A DNA stretch of 64,000 bases, from NCBI RefSeq assembly GCF_018320785.1, contig NC_054877.1, positions 24,906,329-24,970,328 on the forward strand, written 5' to 3'. Within the stretch, counting starts at the first letter, position 1, and each line of letters starts with the position of its first letter. The notes under the pieces are model-generated. The model was not told the DNA's origin. It saw only the letters and a list, made by a program, of their open reading frames with translations, and ran no database searches. The DNA comes from Cheilinus undulatus. Its lineage: Eukaryota > Chordata > Actinopteri > Labriformes > Labridae. This document shows, piece after piece, positions 11,655 through 20,825 of the stretch. The translations under genes and the position numbers were made by a program.

Positions 11655-14096
11655 AAGTGTCATGCCAAAAGAAGTACCCCCGGTAGGATTTGTATCCCCC
11701 TGCCGCCTTTGCCGAAGGAGCTGACTATCGACTATCAGGCGTAGATTTCGCCTCAGTGAATAAAAATGACAATAAAAGAATGTATAAAGCAGAAGATTAG
11801 TTTTGATCATCTGTTTTATTCATCATTATCGTGTTTTTGTCAGTAATATCTTTTAAAATAAGATCTTTTAAGTAAACGTTTTAATACTGCAGCTTGGTGC
11901 ACACTCATTACGCCGAACTGAGAACGCATCTTTTTCCTCCTGCGTCCTGTCATTGTATTTTGGCGGCGTGTTGGTCATCAAATCTGGGTCCACGCTGCTG
12001 TACATGAGTAACAGACATATTTTCTTCATAACTTTTATCATCTTCTATTAGCGCTGTTTAGCGTCAAGCCGCTGACATGCACTCACCACTTCCCACTTCC
12101 GCCTCGAGGTATTTCAAAATAAAGGTCCTGCATAGCCATTTCACTGAATATTAACTTGTCTATTGACCAGTCTGAACAAGATTTATGTACAGAGAGCTCA
12201 ATGTCAGACCATTTATTTCAACACATCGTCCACTTTGACTGCATCCCACTCTAAACAAGTGTTTCACAGTGTAAAGAACTGTAAAAAACAAAGGAACATT
12301 TAATTGCGATCAAATATGTCATCTCTTCAGGGTGTATAAATGGTGCAAAGTGTATCCCCCCTCCAGAATGCTCAAATCATGAACTACCATCATAACATTC
12401 ATTTTGTGTTCATTTCTGATCAAGCCTGATAATACTGGAGAGTTTGAACAGGTTAACTCACTTCTATTTCAAGTTACAGGGGGATACAAATTATTTCAGG
12501 GCCAAATCTAGGCCTGATGTATTTGTTATCCCCGCTCTAATTTCAAGAGTAATGCTTCAAACTTCTCCAAAGTCCCAAATGTTATCAGTGGTGATGAGAG
12601 CTGGCCAAGAAAAGACAACTGAGGCAGGGGCCCTCAACCCTGGCTTGTGGGTGGGGAGCACAAATTATTTCAGGGCCAAATCAGGGCCTGATTTGTTATA
12701 TCCCCTCTAACTTAAAGAGGAAAGCTCAAAACGGTTCCAATTTCACAAATGTCATCAGTTGTCATGAGAGCTGGCCAAGAAAAGTCTATTGAGGCAGGGG
12801 GCCCCACCTATTCAAATATGTCATCTCTTCGGGGTGTATACATGGTGTACTACTGCCTTGTCTTTGCTTTAATGCAAATTTCAAATGATTTTAGGTCTCA
12901 TTTTAGCCTTGCCAGGATTTGTACCCCCATCCACAAGGAATAGGTGGGGCCCCCTGCCTCAATAGACTTTTCTTGGCCAGCTCTCATGACAACTGATGAC
13001 ATTTGTGAAATTGGAACCGTTTTGAGCTTTCCTCTTTAAGTTAGAGGGGATATAACAAATCAGGCCCTGATTTGGCCCTGAAATAATTTGTGCTCCCCAC
13101 CCACAAGCCAGGGTTGAGGGCCCCTGCCTCAGTTGTCTTTTCTTGGCCAGCTCTCATCACCACTGATAACATTTGGGACTTTGGAGAAGTTTGAAGCATT
13201 ACTCTTGAAATTAGAGCGGGGATAACAAATACATCAGGCCTAGATTTGGCCCTGAAATAATTTGTATCCCCCTGTAACTTGAAATAGAAGTGAGTTAACC
13301 TGTTCAAACTCTCCAGTATTATCAGGCTTGATCAGAAATGAACACAAAATGAATGTTATGATGGTAGTTCATGATTTGAGCATTCTGGAGGGGGGATACA
13401 CTTTGCACCATTTATACACCCTGAAGAGATGACATATTTGATCGCAATTAAATGTTCCTTTGTTTTTTACAGTTCTTTACACTGTGAAACACTTGTTTAG
13501 AGTGGGATGCAGTCAAAGTGGACGATGTGTTGAAATAAATGGTCTGAAATTGAGCTCTCTGTACATAAATCTTGTTCAGACTGGTCAATAGACAAGTTAA
13601 TATTCAGTGAAATGGCTATGCAGGACCTTTATTTTAAAATACCTCGAGGCGGAAGTGGGAAGTGGTGAGTGCATGTCAGCGGCTTGACGCTAAACAGCGC
13701 TAATAGAAGATGATAAAAGTTATGAAGAAAATATGTCTGTTACTCATGTACAGCAGCGTGGACCCAGATTTGATGACCAACACGCCGCCAAAATACAATG
13801 ACAGGACGCAGGAGGAAAAAGATGCGTTCTCAGTTCGGCGTAATGAGTGTGCACCAAGCTGCAGTATTAAAACGTTTACTTAAAAGATCTTATTTTAAAA
13901 GATATTACTGACAAAAACACGATAATGATGAATAAAACAGATGATCAAAACTAATCTTCTGCTTTATACATTCTTTTATTGTCATTTTTATTCACTGAGG
14001 CGAAATCTACGCCTGATAGTCGATAGTCAGCTCCTTCGGCAAAGGCGGCAGGGGGATACAAATCCTACCGGGGGTACTTCTTTTGGCACGACACTT

Positions 14097-14222
14097 TCAG
14101 CGCGATTTTAGGCTTCCAACTGAAATGTGTATGTCATGATACGAGGAGAGCATATCAAGAATCACACTATATGTATTTCCCTTGTTGAAGTATTCCGCTA
14201 TCAACTCAAGTTCCTCTTCCAT
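14097..14222 (-). CDS. 41-residue open frame in the right arm, mirror copy
   Basis: This is the reverse-complement copy of the frame at 11529-11654, with start at 14222 and stop at 14097-14099. Identity of the encoded text follows from arm identity rather than from independent selection. Confidence 0.35.
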   Translation of the reverse strand: MEEELELIAEYFNKGNTYSVILDMLSSYHDIHISVGSLKSR

Positions 14223-14362
14223 GCCGGTAGACACTTCAAATTTCGCGTTGGCTCAGCCATTGCGGTAAGAAGTGTAAACAGGAAATGATAAATGACTGAT
14301 GCCGGACAGACTTGGGTTTAGCCAATCACAAACAAGCACCATGGTCCTACCCTTTCCGGTTT

Positions 14363-15029
14363 CATGAAATGTATTTTGCGATCGGTGAAATGTTTTTGTG
14401 TTTTGTGAAATGTATTTTGCGATCGGTGAAATGTTTTTGTGTATTGTGAAATGTTTTTGTGTATTGTGAAATGTTTTTGTGTATTGTGAAATGTATTTGT
14501 GTATTGTGAAATGTTTTTGTGTATTGTGAAATGTTTTTGTGTTTTGTGAAATGTATTTGTGTATTGTGAAATGTTTTTGTGTTTTGTGAAATGTATTTGT
14601 GTATTGTGAAATGTTTTTGTGTATTGTGAAATGTTTTTGTGTTTTGTGAAATGTATTTGTGTATTGTGAAATGTTTTTGTGTATTGTGAAATGTTTTTGT
14701 GTATTGTGAAATGTTTTTGTGTTTTGTGAAATGTTTTTGTGTTTTGTGAAATGTATTTTGCGATCGGTGAAATGTTTTTGTGTATTGTGAAATGTTTTTG
14801 TGTATTGTGAAATGTTTTTGTGTATTGTGAAATGTTTTTGTGTTTTGTGAAATGTATTTTGCGATCGGTGAAATGTTTTTGTGTATTGTGAAATGTTTTT
14901 GTGTATTGTGAAATGTATTTTGCGATCGGTGAAATGTTTTTGTGTATTGTGAAATGTTTTTGTGTTTTGTGAAATGTTTTCGTGTATTGTGAAATGTTTT
15001 TGTGTACCGTGAAATATATTTTGCGCTTT
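14363..15029 (-). repeat. Terminal minisatellite of the right arm, 20/21-bp units
   Basis: The same units as in the left arm occur in inverted orientation, here over 667 rather than 485 bp. The CGATCG-bearing unit occurs five times and units with GTATTTGTGTATTG are commoner. Unit order differs from the left arm, so the arrays changed after the arms became identical elsewhere. Confidence 0.93.
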
Positions 15030-15116
15030 TGAAATATTTATTTCCTGTTGGCCTTCAGGGCCACCGTAGGTTCTGGTTGGGCCACTCTAAAACATTCACA
15101 GAGTCGTCCCAAAGCG

Positions 15117-15450
15117 GTAAACGGACCTGAGCTTGTATAGCGCTCTTCCAGTCATCTGACAACTCAAAGCACCTTAACACCGCGGGTCACTCCTACCCAA
15201 TCACACCCGTCCACTCACACATTGATTCACCGATGGCAGGTTGCCATGGAGAAGTGTCCATCAGTATTAGCTAATCTCATTCATACACTTCTATACCCAT
15301 TTATACACCACTTGCACAGCAGTGGGAGCAAACTGGGGTTAAGTGTCTTGCCCAAGGACACACCGACATGTGACTACAGGAGCTGAAGATCTAACCCATA
15401 ACCTTCCGGTTAAGAGACGACCAACTTGACCTACTGAGCCACAGTTGCCT
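15117..15450. repeat. Short dispersed repeat inside the split Tc1
   Basis: Contains TTGTATAGCGCTCTTCCAGT, a run of CACTCAC/ATTCATACAC words, GTGTCTTGCCCAAGGACAC and CTACTGAGCCACAG, the hallmark words of a very common fish interspersed repeat. It interrupts the Tc1 between GTCCCAAAG and CACTCCTG. A second fragment of the same family, inverted, is at 26527-26680. Confidence 0.75.
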
Positions 15451-15719
15451 CACTCCTGTGTTGTCCTGGCTGTGTCCCTAGGGTCACTGTCATGTTGGAA
15501 GGTGTGCCTTCGGCCCAGTCTAAGGTCCTGAGCACTGCTGAACGGTTTTCATTGAGGGAATCTCTGTCATTTGCATCACTTCTGTCAACCCTGACCAGTC
15601 TCCCAGTCTCTGCTGCTGAAAAACACCCCCACAACATGATGCAGGTACCCCCATGTTTCCCTGTTTTCACTGTTGGGTTGGTATTAGGCAGGTGATGAGC
15701 AGTGCCTGGTTTAAAATTG

Positions 15720-15962
15720 AAGCCAGCTAAATGAACTACATATCTACATTATCTGTGCAGCTTTTTTAGCTAGAGTTACATTTGCTAAAGCTCACTTTGC
15801 TCAAACTAAGCTAAAGATAATGGAGCTATGTAGTAAAGCGAAGCTCATAAAGCAGCTAATGTATGTTATCTGCGCAGCTAAGTTAGCTTTAGCTATGTTA
15901 CTTATGGGGTCTCAGATGTGAGAGTGGCTGTCAGAAATGTACAGTCTGAAGCCAGACCCCTT
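15720..15962. repeat. GCTA-word tract with a family end module
   Basis: Dense AGCTAA/TAGCTT words (AGCTAAATGAACTACATATC, CAGCTAAGTTAGCTTTAGC) are followed by ACAGTCTGAAGCCAGACCCC at about 15940-15960, which resembles the end module of the GCTA-rich element at 19131-20825. Confidence 0.65.
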
Positions 15963-18207
15963 CTGGTACCATGATGTTTTGAATAAAAAGTACTGAAGAA
16001 TACTAATAGTTTTGGTATACCATGCAATACTACAGTGGAATATGCGGAATAACTTTCTAAGCTTTCCTTGTACAAAATTTACAGCAGTAGATAACCATGG
16101 CTGAATATTTTCCACAGACTATTTTGAGGAGTATTTTAGCACTGTCATGCATGTCCCTTTTGTCATTCAGGCAGGGGCAGACATTGTGATGTCAGATGCA
16201 AATGGTCAACACTTAAATAAGGACAGCAGTACAGTGTAATTTTTTTTAGCTTTAACCATAGCTTGTCCTAATTGTGCATGCTAACATACTGAGTGTGGTA
16301 AACAAGAATGATGTGAGCTCAGCAGAGTGGGCCATTACTCCCATCAACAACAAACAGCAGCAGCAGGCCAGTGGAGAACAGCTGCGATGAGAGAGACTTG
16401 TTTTTAAGTTTTGACACTGCGTCTGACTCTGCACTGTGCCGTGACCACAACCCAGTGTGTGACTGCAGGACAAACAAGTGTGCCTTGTCACCGGCAGTGA
16501 GCACAATCACCTCGCAGCAAGGGTGTTCTGATGTGAGGACAGAGGGTGTCGCTGCTTTTGAGACACAGGAGATGAATGTCTCTATAATGACCATTACATG
16601 TAATGAGAGTTTAAGAGTTTCATAGGAGGAAAAAGAGTGGATCGTGCAGATAAAACACAGAGAACTGAGATAATGAATGAGAGCGATTTGTCATCCACTT
16701 GGTGTCAGAATATCCTCACACAAGGTCATCTCAGTGGTGTCAGAGTGATTAAGTGATGCTGCTCAGCAGGATCAGCGTCCAAAACATCCAGGCAACCCCA
16801 TCAGCTCTGTGTGTTTATCTGTGAGGTGAGGATGAAAAATGTTGACAGCAAGTGATTTCCCCCTTGGATTAGAAAAAAAGATGCTATGTTTTAATCAGGC
16901 CACGCTTATTCCCTTTGCAACCAAAGGAGGGCACTGTGGTCCAGCTGTGGGCTGTGATGTCCATGTCTGATAGAAGAAATGTTGACAATTTATAATTTCA
17001 GCCTGTAGTCTAACATCCTGCACCTGAATTGATTATACCACTTCCTCCTAACCCTTCAAATGGTAATCTCTGATTCATGGGTATAATGCTTGTGCAGGCT
17101 GAAGGCACAAACAATTCTAAGGATGTTTAAATGAACTGAACTTCCTTTTTTAATCTCCTTTTACCTCTTTACATTTCGTTTTCTGCACTGTCTTCTTTTC
17201 CATCCAGTATATTGTATGGTCCAGTACTTTTTCATATCTTTATCTCAGAATAATGATTAAAAATAGGAAAAGAGCAACACATCAAAATTCACTGAATCAT
17301 AAATTGCCTATATGCAAAACACATGCATGCACACATGACTTGGAAAAGCAGAAATGTTGTTTATTAGTGCTAAAATGTTTTTACGGAAATCCCGCTGTGA
17401 GTCCCCAAAAAGCTGTGTTTATATTATCTTTCTAAATGAGAATTTCTGCCAAGCAGCACGGCAACACAGTGTATGTTGGACCAGAGCCTGTGCAGACTGG
17501 CACTGTCACTAATTCTGCACGCTGAGCTGGATGGCACATGAGGTCCTAGCTGGACAGACGACGGTATAATTACATGCTTGCGGATTTCACTGACTGCCCT
17601 GTGGATTTGATAGTGAACACGTAACAGCATCTACCAGGAATCCAGCTGGTGTATATTAACCACATTATTAGTATTAGCATTGGCTCCGATGTTATATACC
17701 CCGACTGCTGGTAAATCATTGCAGTGGAACAGTTAGGCCACAGCTGCACACAGAGCGATCACAGAGATCATGACTGTTAATGAAGTTATAAAACACAGCT
17801 CATACTGCAGTTTGGAGCAATTAAGAGTTGTATTTTGATGCATTTTCTGTCACCCATCAGAGGTTGGTCCGCAGGAACAGAGAGACTAACTGATCTATTC
17901 CTGGTCTCTTCTATTTGGTAGACATTGTTCAATGAAAATTACATTTAAAGGCTTACTATTTGACTTTAAGAGCAGAATTTCCGACTAAAACAAATGCTTT
18001 CCCACCTCTGCCAACCTAGAATGCCAGATAGACTGTTTCACATGTCAATAACATGCAACACACATATCTCAGATTCAATGGGACAACGCCCGTGGACAGT
18101 ATTTAGAAAGTGTGGAACATTTTTAAAAGGCAAGAAAGTAGTGCAATACCTTGAAGTACAATTGGATGAATGTTCTGGAGCACTTCTGAAAGACTCAATT
18201 TATAATC
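15963..18207. other. 2.2 kb without recognisable gene
   Basis: Only short open frames (for example 16371-16625 and 17424-17630) with no recognisable domain or splice context. No repeat family could be named. Confidence 0.4.
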
Positions 18208-18511
18208 AATGATGGTGTGAGGTTCTCCACTTGATGAAAGACTGCATGAGCAAACAGTCCAACAGTTTATGAACAGTGTTTCTCTACGTGCAGCTGCAGA
18301 ATATCATCAAATGAATCAGAGAGTCTAAAGAAAAAACATCATGTAAGGGACAAAGCTGAAAACTGACATTGTGACCTTCCATCCCCACAGCAGTACTGCC
18401 CTGAAATCTTGTTTCAATCTGCGATGGATATTACAACATGGCCTTGTGAACACCTCAGAAAACTACTGTCAGCTACAGTACATTGCTTCATCTAAAAATG
18501 TAAGTGAATAG

Positions 18512-19056
18512 TAGAGTTGCCACCCGTCCCGTTTTCCCCAGAATTGTTCTCTTTTTTTTACCAGCTGTCCCTGGAAAAAAAGAAATCTCTCCCGGGACAC
18601 AATTTGTCCCATTTTTGGGGGAAGATGCAAAAACCTCATTTGATTTCCTTCGTTCTGTAGTCTAGAAAGGTCCCCCGTGCTTCTGTGGCTATTCAAAATT
18701 GTCTCTGTTTTTTTCCCGTCTATGTGTACGTCACACACACGTGCCCCAGCACTCAAAGCGGCTCACGCAAGCAGGGAGGGAAAGTTGACCGAAGAGAGAC
18801 AGCAAGCTGAATTAGCAGACATCCGGGCTGAGGTCTTCTTTTCGCCAAGTTTTGGCGTCTTCATTTGAAATGGGAGGAGAGACGACTGACGAGGAAGGAG
18901 ATGGAGCAAATACATGTCAGCCACCAGCATGAAAAAAAAACGAGCCGAATTTTATGTTAATTTGGTCAGTCTGAACTGGTAATAATCCCCGAGCCCTCCG
19001 CCCCAAACATTTGGTCAAGTGTCCCTTTTTTTCATAATTCCAAGGTGGCAACCCTA
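18512..19056. mobile_element. 545-bp non-autonomous hAT element with perfect 8-bp target duplication
   Basis: The ends TAGAGTTGCCACC and GGTGGCAACCCTA are imperfect inverted repeats. GTGAATAG is duplicated exactly at 18504-18511 and 19057-19064, and fits the hAT target pattern nTnnnnAn. The element sits within the mariner copy. It carries no transposase; the open frame on the minus strand at 18469-18756 crosses its boundary and is a chance frame. Confidence 0.92.
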
Positions 19057-19130
19057 GTGAATAGTCAAAGCAACTCTGACTTCTCTGGGCCCGGGCTCAT
19101 CTGAGAAGGACTGACCTAAAGCTGGGCTGC

Positions 19131-20825
19131 AGACCTAGCTATGTGAGCTATTAATCTACATATTTGGTGTAGCTAAGTTACATTTAGCTTTGTTTGCTTA
19201 AGCTTAAATTACTACATCTAACATTGTTAATGCTAAGGTAGTTTAGGATATCGATGCTACCTAGCTAAATCTTAGTTTAGAAAGCAGCTGAATAAAATAC
19301 GTATCTACATTATCTGCATAGCTAAATTTGCTTAAAGTAGAACTGCTTGGGCTCACTATGCTAAAATTAACATAGCTATAGATAGCATAGCTACTCTGCT
19401 AACAGAGCTAATCTAAGCTAACAAAGCAGCTATTTAAGCTATTTATCTACTGCATAGCTTAGCTTTGCAATGTTTACATGGACTTATGATCATAAAGCTC
19501 ACATTGCTAATGCTAAATTTTCTATAGCTATCATAGCTACAAAGGTTACCAGCTAAAGCTAAGCTCACAAACCAGCTAAATGAACTACATATATTCATTA
19601 TCTGTGTAGCTTTTTTTTAGCTATAGCTTCATTTGCATAGCTCACCTTGCTAAAACTAACTTATGATAGATAATGAAGCTACGTAGCCACCAGAGCTAAA
19701 GCTAAGCCCAAAAAGAAGCTAATGTATGTTATCTGCTTAGCTAAGTTAGCTTTAGCTCTGTTTGCTAAAGCTCATGTTACTTACGGTGTCATGTTATGGA
19801 CCTAAAGTTGGGCTGCAGACCGCAGCTCTCGGACCTCTTCTGTGAGAAACCACCTCTGCTGGGACAGGAATACACACCGAAACTTTCAAAATTATATTGT
19901 AGTAAACTTCTGGTTAGGGAGCGGTTAAGGTTTAGGAAACCAAAAGCTAAGTCAAAAACCTGTCCTGAAAAACCTTATTTAAAATATCAAATAAAGCTGA
20001 GTAGACAGTCTGCTTACAGGTAAGATAAAAAAGCTTTTCCTCCATGAAAACACTTTACCTACAAAGCTAGTGTAGCGACAGCTAAAGCTAACAAAGCTAT
20101 GTCAGCTATGTAGGTAAAATATTTGAAGACTAGACTTTTTACAAATCTCATAAAAAAACACAATGGCTACATAGCTACTGAGCTAATTTAACTATGTTAC
20201 CTATATAGCTAATGTAGCTACATTAGCATTAGCTTCATCCCCCAAACCTCATGTTGCTTAAGCTAAGGCTACATTGGTCTACATAGAAGCATTAACTACG
20301 TAGATAGCAAACCTACATTAGCTTTAGCTAAAGCTATTGAGTTTAAGCTAAGCCCTGTTTGTTTAACTTAATCCCAGATTAGACAACTGACCTTTCTGTC
20401 TCTATCATTTATGAAATGTTGCTTAGTCTGTATTGTTAGCAATGTGGTTATTTCATGACTTTAACCATCAGATTATTTTTGGGCTTCGTTGCCTTTATTC
20501 AGATAGAGCTAAAGAGAGACAGGAAATATGGGGAGAGTGGGGGAAAGACATGCACCAAACAATGCAGAGACCAGGAATCAATCCTGCTACCAGTACGCCG
20601 AGGACTATAGCCTCTATGTTTGGGCACCTGCTCTACCCACTGAGCCAAACCAGTGCCCACTGCCAGACTTTATGAATGTTCAAAAACCTTGAAGTTGAAT
20701 TTTAAAAAAACCCTCTGAAATATTGTACTGTCAAATTCTAGCTAATTCAGTCCTGACAGAGCATCTCACAGTAGTGGTATGCAAGAGGGGGCATCTAGAG
20801 CTGCAGTCTGCAGCCAGACCCCTCT
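19131..20825. mobile_element. GCTA-rich dispersed element inserted in the mariner copy
   Basis: The mariner text stops after GACTGACCTAAAG and resumes at about 20826; between lies an element dominated by degenerate AGCTA/TAGCT words (19130-19790 and 20040-20350). A non-GCTA module at 19797-20040 contains CTTCTGGTTAGGGAGCGG, AACCTGTCCTGAAAAACC and AAGCTGAGTAGACAGTCTGC. The right end carries GAGGGGGCATCTAGAGCTGC and CAGTCTGCAGCCAGACCCC. The left side has GGGCTGCAGACC, which could be the inverted counterpart. The junction word GACCTAAAG plus TGGGCTGCAGACC occurs twice (19120 and 19799), suggesting an internal duplication. A second repeat is nested at 20490-20670. No coding function is evident. 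Confidence 0.7.
20490..20672. repeat. Short dispersed repeat nested in the GCTA-rich element
   Basis: Shows GAGACAGGAAATATGGGGAG, GAAAGACATGCACCAAACA, GGAATCAATCCTGCTAC and CACCTGCTCTACCCACTGAG, the word order of a common fish interspersed repeat with tRNA-like text near its end. Boundaries are approximate. Confidence 0.6.

Larger units (their letters stand above)
10864..12814 (+). repeat. Left arm of the foldback element
   Basis: The arm starts TACGGTGGCCCTGAAG and ends CCCCACCTATTC. Positions 12477-12640 and 12655-12805 are two related subrepeats (each with ACAAATTATTTCAGGGCCAA and later GAGAGCTGGCCAAGAAAAG). A related start, CAAATATGTCATCTCTTC, lies at 12308 and again in the spacer at 12815. 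Confidence 0.9.
10864..15068. mobile_element. 4.2-kb palindromic foldback DNA element with 6-bp target duplication
   Basis: Both ends carry the inverted terminus TACGGTGGCCCTGAAG. They are flanked by the direct duplication GGTTCT at 10858-10863 and 15069-15074, set inside an otherwise continuous Tc1 sequence. This proves insertion as a unit. The left arm (10864-12814) is the reverse complement of the right arm (12938-15068) throughout, with a 123-bp spacer. Outside the terminal arrays the arms are nearly identical; at least three single-base differences were seen by eye (near 11669/14082, 12203/13549 and 12114/13633). Each arm has, from outside in: terminus, a 20/21-bp tandem array, a 41-codon open frame, a unique block, and subrepeats of roughly 180 bp. 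No full transposase is present, so it must be mobilised in trans if still active. Confidence 0.9.
12938..15068 (-). repeat. Right arm of the foldback element
   Basis: This is the reverse complement of the left arm, starting GAATAGGTGGGGCC and ending CTTCAGGGCCACCGTA. It is 180 bp longer than the left arm, a difference accounted for by the longer terminal tandem array. Confidence 0.9.
10640..15715 (-). mobile_element. Tc1-like transposon split in three by two insertions
   Basis: Three separated pieces are consecutive parts of one fish Tc1 element whose transposase reads on the minus strand: 10640-10863, 15069-15116 and 15451-15715. Piece 1 ends inside the block that encodes the third catalytic region (minus strand LEHLWRDLK-type text near 10830-10850). 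Piece 2 begins with GGTTCTGGTTGGGCCACTC and ends GTCCCAAAG. Piece 3 resumes with CACTCCTGTGTTGTC and continues through CAGTCTCCCAGTCTCTGC to about 15715. Taken together the pieces read through in order with only the foldback element (10864-15068) and a dispersed repeat (15117-15450) between them. The transposase is degenerate even without the insertions. Confidence 0.85.

Noticed and set aside
12444..13307. Two identical 88-codon frames on opposite strands (12444-12710 and 13041-13307)
   Set aside because: Their identity follows from the palindrome, and their internal repetition from the 180-bp subrepeats; no domain recognised.
10864..15068. Palindrome as a pure assembly artefact
   Set aside because: Inverted termini, a 6-bp direct duplication and interruption of a Tc1 at one point argue for a real insertion; array lengths also differ between arms. 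Long reads would settle it.
16371..16625. 84-codon Cys-containing frame
   Set aside because: No signal peptide, domain or splice partner; overlapping frames on the other strand are equally long.
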